Shown here piece after piece: positions 14,301 to 24,027 of a stretch of DNA of 64,000 bases. The translations under genes were made by a program, and so were the position numbers. How positions within the stretch are numbered: the first letter of the stretch is position 1; each line of letters starts with the position of its first letter. The notes under the pieces were generated by a model, which did no database searches, had not been told where the DNA came from, and saw only the letters and a program-made list of their open reading frames with translations. The DNA comes from Phoenix dactylifera (taxonomy: Eukaryota > Streptophyta > Magnoliopsida > Arecales > Arecaceae), in NCBI RefSeq assembly GCF_009389715.1, contig NC_052399.1, forward strand, positions 21,073,045-21,137,044, in the 5' to 3' direction.

Positions 14301-17300
14301 GCCGTGTCGTACTGTATCGGTATGGTACGATACAGGACTTGGTAGCGAGATGGTAGATCTTTGTTCCATATTGAAATAAAATTTGATTAGTAGGTCATCA
14401 AACTCTATTCCTGTTCTTTGATTAGAACAAGAGGTATAATTCCATTTTCCAATCTTTCATGAAGATGATTGAAAACACCAACCAGGTTAGTTTAAGCTTT
14501 TAGTAGCAGAGAACTTCCACTTAAGGTGTTGTACAAGCTTCAGAAACTTGCCCCTGCATTCACTGCCTGAGTGTTTATTCTTTTTTTGGTTTAGAGAGCG
14601 ATTGAGAGAGAGAGAGAGAGATCTACTTCCTTGTTTTTTGAGAAGATTATTATTCATTCAATAACTTTATTCTTTGATGACATTGCATAGACCTTGATAT
14701 GGAGGTTTTACACTGGACTTAGCTATTGAAACACTCTAAACCATTCTCTCAAATAAAGCACATTTCATCATGTACAATGCGCTAAATCAAATCAGAAAAG
14801 AAAGATATGAGCTACATGATAACTTTAGTTCGATAAGTTTAAAGTTTGAAGATTTCCCTCATTAAGCTACAAACAAAAACATATGCCATAATATGGAAAT
14901 GAGGCAGGGAAGTTTTTAAAGTAGAGTATAATTAAATCCGAAAATATTCTCCTAAGATTAAATCTGCTAATGCTCACACCATGAATTTTTTTTTTTTAAA
15001 GGAAAAAGTCTAATTGAGCCCTAATATAACTCTAGATCGAAATATATCAAACTAAAATCAAACTACTGATGCAATAAAGACAACCTCAATCTTAATTGAT
15101 CTCTTAAAATCTAGCTACCAAAATGAGACATGGTGACAAATCAAAAGTTTGATACTTTTCTTTTTCCAAAAAAAAAGAGAGCTGTAAGGATGTAATCTAA
15201 GGCCTTGCTCCTCTCTTCTTGATCTCAAATTCTACGTTTTATCTTGTTCTTGAGTTGAGCAAGACCTTGTTGAAAGCCTATCGAACTGTTTCGAGATTCT
15301 GCATGTATGTTTGTATTTGCATGAACATGTGTCTTTTATTGTGTGATAGTATCACCTAAATCATTCTTTTTTATTTTCTGTTAATATTATACTTGCAGCT
15401 TCCTGTCATCTGGGAGTACAACAGAATGAGCATGTTAAATCTTGTTGCTAGTCTTGTGAAGGTAAAATATTTGTTCTAACTTTACTGGATTCTCTTTTAT
15501 AGATGACATTTCCACCATGATGTCATCATAAGGCTGTTATACGTGGTACCAAAAACTGAAACTCTGCTTTTCTGTATTGTAGCCTCAAAGTGCTGTTGGA
15601 ATTGGAATGTTTATTAGTGGTAAAGATATTTGAAAAACTGACCCATGCATCAATGCACCAGTGGGCCATATAATCCTTTACAGTTTTGAAATGTCAAAAA
15701 TTTTTCACATTATATATTGAACATATTAATAGCTGTTCACCTGTTTAGGCAACATTTTGTCACTAGTGTATAAGACAAGTGTTGGGAGAGGATGATTATG
15801 GCCTGTTGCAGTGCTGTTATCCTTAACTCAGCTTAAATTTCCAGTATACTGCTGATTAGATGAAGCAAAGCACATCTGTCTTTGAAATTTCAAACTCTTT
15901 GATTTGAAGTAGTTTTCACAGAAGTTGTCCGACAGGACTTATGCCATAAATAGTGATAGCTATTATAACAGTTTCGGCCAATGTCCTTTGTGATATTAAC
16001 AAATACAACAGCATAAGAAATAATAACTGCTATCTCTGCACGACATTCATTTTGCTAGGTTTGTGATGACCATTATTTGTACATCAATACTGTGATATTA
16101 AAATTGATCTTATAAAATAAATAACAATGTTATTTTGTATATACAACAGTATTTTATTTGACTACAAAATATTCATATTAAACATTGTAGTATGTTAAAA
16201 TGTTATGGTTCATAGTGATCGATTACAAGGTTTAAATTCTTCATACTTCAAGTACAGCATGGTACGGCTAGTACATGCCAGTATGGTATGGTAATTCAAT
16301 CCATAATCTGCTATAACTGGTATGATAGTCCTTAGTGGCTTTGAGGCATATCCAATACATGCAGATAGCAGTGTTATTGAAACAGTCATTGTCAATAAGA
16401 CACTCTTAATTCCAAATCTTTCTATAACATGTAATGGTGAGATGGAAGGGTTTATCCTTATTATGTTACTGGGTGGTAAATTGGCAGCTTAGCAGGGCAA
16501 CTGGATTCTTCATTGACTGGAAAATATAAAATATGTGTGTGGGTAGGCTTCTGAAGGAGAAGCCAGAAACCTGCAAAATTCTAAATAATAAACTATGCTG
16601 GGATATACTTAAAACAGCATGATTCATGATAAAGTTTAAATGTTCTTTTTTCAATTTCATGTATATTTACTTGGTGCCATTTTTTATGTTTCAGTTAGTA
16701 TTGTTTGGTGTTGGGCTGTCAGATTTTTCTTTTTGAATTATGTTAATCTTTCAGACAGGAGTTCATGGAAGGATATTCTCATCAGACAAAGGGCGTCCTT
16801 TACCAGCCTCTGTAGTGATCCAGGGAATTGATATTAGAGTATGTCTCCTCTAATACTAAAGAAGAATTTGTGTTAATATGTTTTTCATTAATTTTAGTCA
16901 ACTGGATCATTTTGGTCCAAATTGTTCATGATAATGGTTTTTAATTCTTCTAATCATTGTGTATTACATCTAAGCACTTGGGCTATCTTATCATGTGGAT
17001 CGTCGGTTCTGTAGCTTAAAAGCTTTGTCTACAGTCAACCATGACTGGAGCTAAACAGTTTCAAGATACTGCATATTTTTGATAGGGTTCTCTTGTCCTC
17101 AGGGGTTGCGATTTTTGTAGAATACATAGAAGATGGAAGAAGTGTTCTAGATTAATCTAGTAGAATATTAATGAATGTCAGAACATTTTGTGGTTTCCAA
17201 CCACTTGACCCATTTCTTTTCTGAAGGTGAATGCTAGCAGGACATACGGTGATTACCATCGCATGCTTGCCCCTGGGGAGAGGTATGAAGGTAAAATCTC

Positions 17301-18484
17301 CATGTAAAAGGTTCTTGTTTTATGCTAGTCTGTTTTTCCTTGATATTGCAACATGTATCATCTTGGCAATCACCACAAAGATCACTTGTCAATAATTTGA
17401 TAATTGAAAGAGATATTTTTTAAGTTTTAGGGACTTACTAAGTAGTTTTCCTCAACTGCTTTAAGCCTTTAACCAGCATTGCTCGTCTCTTTTAGTGATG
17501 AGAAATTTGAGCAACTTACCTTGTTGCTTAAGTTCTAATGGGGTTGAAAGTCCTGTTTTCACTTTCACATGCTGAATACTCAAATACTGGATAACACATA
17601 CTGATCTATCCAAATGCCTAGATGGTTTTATGTCTTTTGCCTATGATCAACAAAATATCACCAGATGGATCAACCGTCATGTACTCTGTGGAGCAGTGGA
17701 CTGTCTTGTTCCCATGTTCGGGCTCCTTCCAGAGCTCTAGATGAAAGAGTTATGCCTTTTTTGGTTAATTCTAATTTCGTAAACATTCGCCTGCCTCTTG
17801 GCAGTGTTGATGCTTATCATTCTCTTACTGCATGGTAGATTACCTTGTCAATGTGACCTGAATGGTTATGCAGAGAACATGTGGTGTACCATACGAAAGA
17901 ATGCCTTGGCATGTTCCTGAAATACCTGCATATATGGACGCCCTAGAAACTGCTGGGAGCTCTTGAATTTTCAATTGAGATATTTGTATATTTGACATGG
18001 TGATGCTTAAGACCATATTTGATGTGTTCTCCAAATTAGATAAAGCCAATGATTTTCAAATTAGAACTCCAGCTATGAAACTCTTGATTTGCTCTATCTA
18101 TATAACTTAGCAGCAGGAAGTGTTTGGTTATCGTGGAAACCTAATGAAATTGTGTAAACTTTTCTTGCAGTTACGGCATCTATGCCTGGCTTCCAATCTA
18201 AAACTACACATATATTGCTGGAAGATGAGGCTATGAACTTGGATTTCATTCTGAGTCCAGAAGATTCAAGCAAACATGAGGAAGTCAGGAACGAATGTGA
18301 TTGCACCTGTGATGGCAAGGACAAGCTTGAGGTGGTTGAGTTTCTAAGGGGGATTAATTTGGGGATATACCTTCTGCTTTCTGTGATGTTCCTCATTTTC
18401 TGCTGTCTGTTGAGGAGGAAAACAATGTTTAAGTTTCTAAACCGTAGACAGTTTAATGGGTATAAAAGGTCAATTGTTGTGTAA
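2365..18484 (+). CDS. SOL1: Zinc carboxypeptidase SOL1-like (M14 family), 3' part of gene
   Basis: Six exons read through in phase: 2365-2490, 2641-2743, 15399-15461, 16755-16838, 17227-17290 and 18171-18484 (stop TAA). All junctions are GT-AG. About 250 residues are in the window; the 5' exons, with the first zinc ligands, lie to the left. Visible parts, in order: the end of the peptidase domain with the YGGMQDWNY segment and the TLEIS glutamate expected to be catalytic; a transthyretin-like domain beginning TGVHGRIFSSDKGRPLP; a membrane segment near the C-terminus (GIYLLLSVMFLIFCCLL); and a basic tail. Family knowledge: plant SOL1 is a membrane carboxypeptidase D-like enzyme that trims C-terminal Arg/Lys, including from CLE peptide precursors in the endosomal pathway. 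The gene is convergent with the aminotransferase gene. The oddity is the 12,655 bp intron 2744-15398, which is filled with mobile elements. Identity is confident; transport and substrate are inferred from the family. Confidence 0.9.
3640..3860. repeat. Dispersed repeat, copy 2 (related to 245-380)
   Basis: The left part (AGGATTCAAGTCCCAGCGGG) and the right part read in reverse (CAGGTTTTAAATTCCATGGG) resemble each other, which suggests degraded terminal inverted repeats. The interior is rich in GGGCGGG-type words. It lies in the long SOL1 intron. Confidence 0.4.
6386..7402 (-). pseudogene. Retroelement-like ORF remnants, left arm
   Basis: On the minus strand, three open pieces (7127-7402, 6787-7089, 6386-6598) repeat the protein content of the right-arm ORF in the same order: YFDELGYPSCEG, then WWIYFGPDLN and IPWIWKW, then AGEFQDPYEEE. 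Stops and frame changes separate the pieces, so this copy is more decayed than the one at 8214-9425. It gives independent evidence that the two arms are inverted copies of one element. Confidence 0.55.
8592..9425 (+). pseudogene. Retroelement or endogenous-pararetrovirus-like ORF, right arm
   Basis: A 277-codon open frame, the longest in the inverted repeat. Visible features are a Trp/Tyr-rich start (FYKWWSYFG), a second aromatic motif (IPWIWKW), a KWW motif near residue 103, a basic middle section with NKHAITQQS, and an acidic Ser/Thr-rich stretch ending LAGEFQDPYEEE. From memory, this combination occurs in poorly characterised polyproteins of plant pararetrovirus-like and LTR-type elements. 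I cannot assign a function such as capsid or movement. The upstream segment at 8214-8417 (YFDELGYPSCEG) belongs to the same element but is separated by stops. The frame is probably a decayed fragment and not a host gene. Confidence 0.5.
9760..9770 (+). promoter_or_regulatory. TATA box of the retroelement arm
   Basis: TATATAAAAGG lies about 335 bp after the ORF stop and is followed by a CT repeat. The mirrored position on the left arm has TATATAAAGG (minus strand, about 5889-5898). It resembles the core promoter of an LTR or of a pararetrovirus intergenic region. Activity is unknown. Confidence 0.4.
11386..11552. mobile_element. Short hAT-like MITE, GGTACC-rich, 8-bp TSD
   Basis: The element is flanked by identical 8-bp repeats CTCTCATG at 11378-11385 and 11553-11560. 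Its left end reads TATGGTATACTGTC and its right end in reverse reads CATGGTATGCCATACC, giving short terminal inverted repeats. The body is rich in CGGTACC-type words. At 167 bp it has no coding capacity, as expected for a non-autonomous element. The 8-bp duplication is the hAT signature. Confidence 0.75.
11930..12459. mobile_element. hAT-like element with GC-rich cargo, 8-bp TSD
   Basis: The flanking direct repeats are GGTACAAC at 11922-11929 and 12460-12467. The ends are good inverted repeats: the left reads CATGGTCAGCCGAACCGG, and the right in reverse reads CAAGGTACGCTGAACCGG. Both subterminal zones are made of ACCGGTACC-type words. Between them, about 12100-12355 is an unrelated GC-rich stretch with CACGTG and GCGCG words and no convincing reading frame. 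It may be captured host DNA. The element is 530 bp long. Confidence 0.75.
13395..13490. repeat. GGTACC-rich element fragment
   Basis: GTACCGG words and an ACATACCATAC right edge match the hAT-like family. A GC/CT-rich stretch lies to its left (13300-13390), as in the related copy near 30860-31257. No target duplication could be set. Confidence 0.4.
14130..14345. repeat. GGTACC-rich element fragment
   Basis: The left edge CAAGGTTTTGCATTACC resembles the CAAGG end of the family, and the right part GGTATGGTACGATACAGGACTTG resembles the opposite end in reverse. The flanking 8-mers do not match, so this is either an old copy or its ends are misplaced. Confidence 0.4.
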
Positions 18485-18652
18485 GGCTTTGACAGAAACA
18501 CGCGCATGTTGTAAATTATTTTTTTGGCTAGTTCAAGGCTATTTTGTTGCCCTATGGCATGCAATTTCCGTTGGGAATAGGCTTGATGGGATTGTTGTGT
18601 AAGACTTTGATAATAACATTCAAATGCTGTAAATTATCTTTTTGCTAGTACG
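18473..18652 (+). repeat. Two ~60-bp direct repeats at the end of the SOL1-like gene
   Basis: The segment at 18473-18532 (ATTGTTGTGTAAGGCTTTGA onward) recurs at 18591-18652 with several substitutions. The first copy contains the last codons and the TAA stop; the second lies in the 3' UTR. About 58 bp of unrelated sequence separates them. Confidence 0.7.
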
Positions 18653-18700
18653 ACGCATTAACTGTTAACCTGACAACTGGTGATACTCTTCTACCAAAAA

Positions 18701-18706
18701 AATAAA
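18701..18706 (+). terminator. Poly(A) signal candidate for the SOL1-like gene
   Basis: AATAAA lies 217 bp after the stop codon and is a plausible near-upstream polyadenylation element. Confidence 0.35.
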
Positions 18707-19250
18707 AGGCCAGTGCGATGCCATCACATTAAACCCAGCGGTAAATTTGATGAGATTTAAACCTCTGTGGGGACGCACAAGGAAAACAAACTGCCTTAAC
18801 TATTTGGAAAATGCTTCAGATGCCCGCATGAAGCTCCCAGAGCTTACGGCAGCTGAGCTGGCAACTCCATAATTAATTGGCATGTTATTTATATAACTCA
18901 GCAAGAAAATAATTTGTGCGCACATAAATGGAGCCGCATGCATTACTCTATTTATTTTGTGAAAAATTACTTGTCATTTAACTTGTTTTACCCCATCTGA
19001 TGAGATCAAGTTAGGTTGCCACCCTGTTTGTTTATTAAAATTTTGTTGTCATTTCACTTTTTTTGCCATCAGATTAGATCAAGTTGGTTGCTTCTCTCCA
19101 ATTAACAGCCAGCACATTGCTTGCGGGGAAAAACAAAGGGCAAACAGCCAATGCAACTGAGTCACGGTTCATGCTGCATTTTTTTTTTATTTAATTGGTC
19201 CGCTAACATTATAAAATTTGCTGCTGCTTTCCCTAACAAATTTCAACAGC
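18707..19250. other. Tail-to-tail intergenic spacer
   Basis: This AT-rich spacer lies between the convergent SOL1-like and aminotransferase genes. I see no ORF, repeat pair or RNA gene in it. Confidence 0.6.
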
Positions 19251-19256
19251 TTTATT
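19251..19256 (-). terminator. Poly(A) signal candidate for the aminotransferase gene
   Basis: TTTATT on the plus strand is AATAAA on the minus strand, 32-37 bp beyond the aminotransferase stop codon. Confidence 0.4.
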
Positions 19257-19287
19257 TTCTTGAATGATCCCAAATTAAGCGTTCTTC

Positions 19288-20902
19288 TCACATATTTCTG
19301 GCTTTCTCCTTGGTGACCAAAGCACCCATCCGTTGCATCAACAAATCGAAGTCATCCTGGGACCTGATGAGGCTCAGACGAGCGTAGCGGTTATCCGCTC
19401 CAAATTTGTACCCTGCGCGGGAGATTATTCCTCCAGCTCTCAATACAGCATGGCAGTTCCTGTCTTCCTCCTTCTCGCACTTCAACCAAGCGTAAGCTGC
19501 CGAAAGGCCGTCAACCAGAATGACCAGAGAAATCATTAATACATGCTTTGGCAATGCTCGGGTCTAATTTCCATGAAAGCTATTAGCTATGATCGATGAA
19601 ACATAAACATGCCGTGCAGGATGTTAGCTTAAGAATTTCAAAGGCGGATCGGAGAAAAGAGGGGGAGAGCAAAGATAGGATCGATCGGATAGACGCCTTC
19701 GAGTGAAGGGAGGTAATTAAGAGTCACCTGGAGAAGGGTCCCTGATCTTTCCAAAGTAGCTGCAGTACTCAGGACGCATTTGTTGGAGGGAGAACCGGTC
19801 AGACGACGACACAAGCTTGTTCAATTTGTGCCACCTTTCCCTCATGGTACTAAATGCAAACCCAAAGATGCTCCCTGCCGCCCCTCTCTCTTCAGCCAGC
19901 ATCGCTTTCAAGAGCTTCAGACTTCTTAGATGAGTATCCCTGGAAACACCCATCGTGTTGATTCCCAGGTAGCTCAGCATTCTCCTGTACACTCCTTCAT
20001 CCTTCACGATCGCCCACCTGCATGCCGAACAAATAAAGCATGAGACCACCTCCTGAAACTCATACACATTCCTAGAGCAGAGTCTCCGATGCTTTTACCC
20101 GAATCTGCTGCCGGCGTGACCTGTGAGCTTGGAGATGGTGAAGAGCATGAGATCGCCATCAGCCGGAGCTTTGACTGCCGAGAAGTGAGGCCAGTAGTAG
20201 GCGTGGTCGTAGATGACGGATGAACCTTGAAGAACTGGTTGCTGCAGGCGCCCATCTGGGTTGTTGGGAGATGTCACAAATTCGATAAAATTTGCCGCAA
20301 CTTCTCCACCCATCTTTGACGTGACTCCTTTCCATTCATACGCTCGGGAGTTGAAGAACTCGGTCTGCGTCCTATAAACCTGAACGTCGAAGACAAGACC
20401 CAAGCAGCCATGCCATTAGGAAGGAACTTGGCGACATCGTTAACAGTCATACTGGAAGGTGATTAAGATGGAGAGGCAACCGTATAGTAGGGAACGGATG
20501 CAACAACGCTGGCAGGTGATGATGCCGAGCTGTTGGGAGAAAGAGCATGGACTGCTGCATTGATCAGCTGCGTGGATCCGGCCCCAAAGACGATGAATCT
20601 CCCATCGGTGATTGCATTTCCTACATGCGAATGCAGTCTTCGAATGTGTCTCTCGAGTTCGATGGAGATGAAGTAGTCACCATCTGTTTGGTAGCTCATG
20701 CGGTGCCAACCGGCCACAACAACTGCACTGCTCGCTGCATGCTGCCTCCAGTATGGCTCCAGGAACAGGGGATCGCCACTGCAGCAGTCAAATAAATAGC
20801 GTTTATGAGAAATGAACAATGCGAAGAATGGCAAGGCCAACAATGATAGAAAGATGATGATGAATCTTCTATTGTAGACTAGGATCATCTCTCTCTTCCT
20901 CT

Positions 20903-20937
<35 letters not shown>

Positions 20938-21939
20938 ATATATATTGCTTTCATCAAAGCAAGTTGCAAAAAGCCTAGGTGCTCTTTTGATCGCTAACTA
21001 GGAAGAGAATTACATTACATCTAAATCAGGAGAGGCTCTATATCATTATTTCTTCTGAATCTGTGCAAACTGATATAATTGCACGCCAAGAAAAAAAAAT
21101 GCATGTTGTTATTGTTAACTTTGAATGTCAAACTTTTTGCGTGCATGACTGATATGAAACATGTTTGCTTCTTATTTAACACCGTTTCCTGTAAGCCTAA
21201 ACAATAAGATATCAATCCTACTTGGTTTCCTCTTTAACATTGAAAAACTAGTGCAAGATTTTTCTTGAGATAAATCGGTCGATAGATAGGTAGAGAGAGA
21301 GAGAGAGACTTAGTTTATAGGCAAGACTATAAATTAAAGATATTCTATTGATATGTGTAGTGATGTAAACTCGAAAAACTAATGCGAGAAATTTATATAG
21401 ACATGACTATAAATTAAAAGATATCTTACTGATATGCTTATTGATACAAATTCACCAGTTTGCGACCGAATTCAAGAGCATAATTTGAGATTCTGAAATG
21501 TTTTAGGGTGCACACGGCACTGAAATGAATTTTCCCTAGTTGATATTGAAAACCAGGAAAATTCTATCCATCTAATTCAACACCAAGAGCCCCACCTTTC
21601 AGCATCAGCAGCACAACCCTGCACAAACTCCGAGCAATCTTGGCCTCTATAGCATGCATTACACTCGCAGACATGTTTGCCATCGACGAGAATCCCGTCC
21701 ACAAAGGCTGATCCATGCCCGGAACACGAGAGAGCTGCAACAGCTTCAGCCTCTGTGGCTGCTCTGCTGCTCCAGCTTAGCTCAGGCGATTGGAAGAGGG
21801 CTCTAGAGATGAAGAAGAAATTCAAACATGGAGAACATAAAAGCAAGAATAGACAGAAGAGGTATTTGGAGCTGTAGGCCTTGGTATTATTGGACTCTTT
21901 GGGCCCTTCTATCAGTTTAGAGAGGTGGGATGAATCCAT
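19288..21939 (-). CDS. TAR/alliinase-family aminotransferase with EGF-like domain
   Basis: Five exons on the minus strand join in phase: 21939-21596, 20778-20481, 20379-20099, 20017-19728, 19496-19288, giving 473 residues from MDSSHLSK (an in-frame ATG at 21960 is an alternative). All introns are GT-AG. In order: a hydrophobic segment near residues 24-42 (signal peptide or anchor); an alliinase EGF-like domain with CSGHG, CECNACY and DCS cysteines; then the PLP fold, with SPNNPDG, DHAYYWPH and the presumed PLP lysine in ISKLTGHAGSRFGWA. This matches tryptophan aminotransferase-related proteins of the TAR3/TAR4 type. TAA1/TAR relatives convert tryptophan to indole-3-pyruvate for auxin synthesis, while the EGF-bearing branch is less well characterised. 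The substrate here is therefore open. Intron 1 holds a (CA)n tract at 20905-20937. Confidence 0.88.
20905..20937 (+). repeat. (CA)n microsatellite
   Basis: About 16 CA units in intron 1 of the aminotransferase gene. Confidence 0.9.
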
Positions 21940-22948
21940 ATTTATTTGTTTTATTTCCATTAGTTTTCGAGTTCTATGAGGTCCTTTTATGTTCGAAGCT
22001 TTAGCTTGCGTGGAACAAACACCAATCTGCAAAGAAACCATTCAACACCCGGAAACTTTGAGCAGGTGCCCATTTTGAATACTAGATTAGGAATGACCAC
22101 TTTGATGAAGCACCAGATCAGGATCGTTGACTGGACCCAATAATCTTCAGATCAAGGCGGAGGAAATGACGGCCAATAAACTAAAGCAAAAGTCAGCATC
22201 GGCACCATTGAGGCCGTCATCTGCTTCGTTTCAGGAGGCACAGATGATAATAATATGATTCGCTTCTTGGTGCGGTTTCTTTGACCAATCTTTCTGGTTT
22301 ACGTTCTCAAATTGTGTTCGCAGGTCATGAATGACGATAACCATTAGTATTTCAAAATAGACTGCAGTTCAACCCATTGCTTCCAACTTGTTGCATCTTA
22401 CGGGAAATTGTAAGCTTTGAAAAGTAGTCTATGAAGACGCTAAAAATAATCAATTGCAATGTAAGAACAACCTGGAATTGAGTGGAGATGGCAATTTGTT
22501 TTCTTCTGCTGCTGCTGCTTTTTTTTTTGTGGGTGTAGAAAATTGTAAGTTTTGAAAAGCATTGATGCAGGACAACCTACCAATGCAACCTATTATGATT
22601 TCAGAAATCAGTAAGCGTTCACAAGAGTAACTTAAAATTTACTGGTTGCTCATTTTTATTTGGAGTTAAGGTACGAGATTAATCAATATAAGAGATTAGA
22701 TTACAAACAAGTATTATAGTTGTTCTGATCCTAAAGTAATCTGATCATGGAATGTTGAGAAACTTTCTGTTGCTAGAATGTACTAATTGAATAACAAAGA
22801 TTTTTAAAAGGGTTGGTAGGATGGGTGTGGAAATGAATGAATCTAAATTTTGAAATTTCAGCAGCAAGGTAAGTTTTCAACGGTATAGATTTCATGCAAG
22901 AGAACTTAGAACATAAATCGGTGAGCAAATCCAGGAGGAGGAACCTAT

Positions 22949-23147
22949 TACCTGTAGGGAAGAAGAGGATCAGAACCTTTCATTGGTGGATCCTCAAGCA
23001 ATGACGAAGATGAAGGTTGCTGCGCAGAAAAATTAGCAAGTTGATTTGCTGAATCTGGATCGTTGCGCATTGGGGATGAATGCCAATGAGATGATGGACG
23101 GCTGGATGACGACCCGCGGAGGAGGGGCTGCTGCTGATGCACGAGCT
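22949..23147 (-). other. Orphan exon-like open segment
   Basis: On the minus strand an acceptor-like ACATCAG precedes an open, Ser/Gln/Pro-rich frame (starting HQQQPLLRGSSSSRP, ending DPLLPYR) that runs into a donor-like CAG/GTAATA. An in-frame stop lies just upstream. No partner exon was found, and joining it to the acceptor near 22029 gives a stop quickly. It could be a 5' UTR exon of the aminotransferase gene, a remnant of another gene, or chance. I do not recognise the protein. The rest of 21940-24027 shows only a purine-rich stretch (23480-23620). Confidence 0.3.
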
Positions 23148-24027
23148 GATGTTAGAATTGAAGATGGAAGGCTCAGATCAGAAGGAAGAAAGGATCATGT
23201 GCAGGCAAATGAAGGAGGAATCCTTTGGAGACTAGGGCTCCTAGTTTGACGTGGATTGGGTTGGCGTGAGGACTTCCTTGCTAAACAAAGGGTCCTTCTT
23301 AGATGGTTCATGAGATGAAACCATGGGAGAGGCGTCGTGGAGAATGAAGTCCTTATTGTTCAAGGAAAGAGGCGCTTGGAGAAAGATCCTATTCCTATTT
23401 GGATTAGGATTGCTTGTTAATGGAACGCCTTTGATGCAGAAAAATTTGATTCTTTGTTAGAGCAGGAAGACACCAAAATAAGAAAGAAGGTTGAGAGGTG
23501 TGGGAGAAGAGAAGAAAGAGGGGATCACCACACAGCATGAAGAGAAGGAGAAGAGAAGCCACGCACGGCTGAAGAAGGGAGAAGAGAAGAGAGAAGGAGG
23601 CGGCCAAAGAGAAAGGAGTTTTCATTCAATCATCAATTGCCCAAAGAGAAAAGCCTTACATCAAGTCAAATAATTGATAATAATCACATAATAAAGTAAC
23701 AACAGGTTGTTCATGCAAAAAACTTGCTTTTACCTTAAAAAAAATAAAAGCAATATACAGGAAAGGATGCAACTATGCAGATAAGCCTATTAGACCAAAA
23801 GAGCCCATGGAGCAGGAATCATTGGCTTGAATTTCAGAAGCAAAACTAAGCCCCAACAGAACAGGGAGTGGTGTAAACAGATGATAACACCAAGTTCCGA
23901 CCCTCAGCAATGATAAATTTAAACAAAGCACCAGCAAATATTGGTAGCTTCCAAAGTACAAGGAAAAACCACATTATTTAATTGCCAGTCGCAAGAAAGC
24001 ATTGATCAGCTAAATGATCTTTGTTGT

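Larger units (their letters stand above)
2744..15398 (+). other. 12.7 kb SOL1 intron with nested mobile elements
   Basis: The flanking exons (ending at 2743 and starting at 15399) join in phase 0 between a KANE segment and LPVIWEYN, contiguous in the SOL1 family. The interval holds a CT-rich tract (about 3440-3490), a repeat at 3640-3860, a GGGTCAAC-rich repeat (about 4180-4380), the large inverted repeat 5801-9860, two hAT-like elements (11386-11552, 11930-12459) and further GGTACC-rich fragments near 13395-13490 and 14160-14350. The remaining sequence is AT-rich and shows nothing gene-like. Confidence 0.8.
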
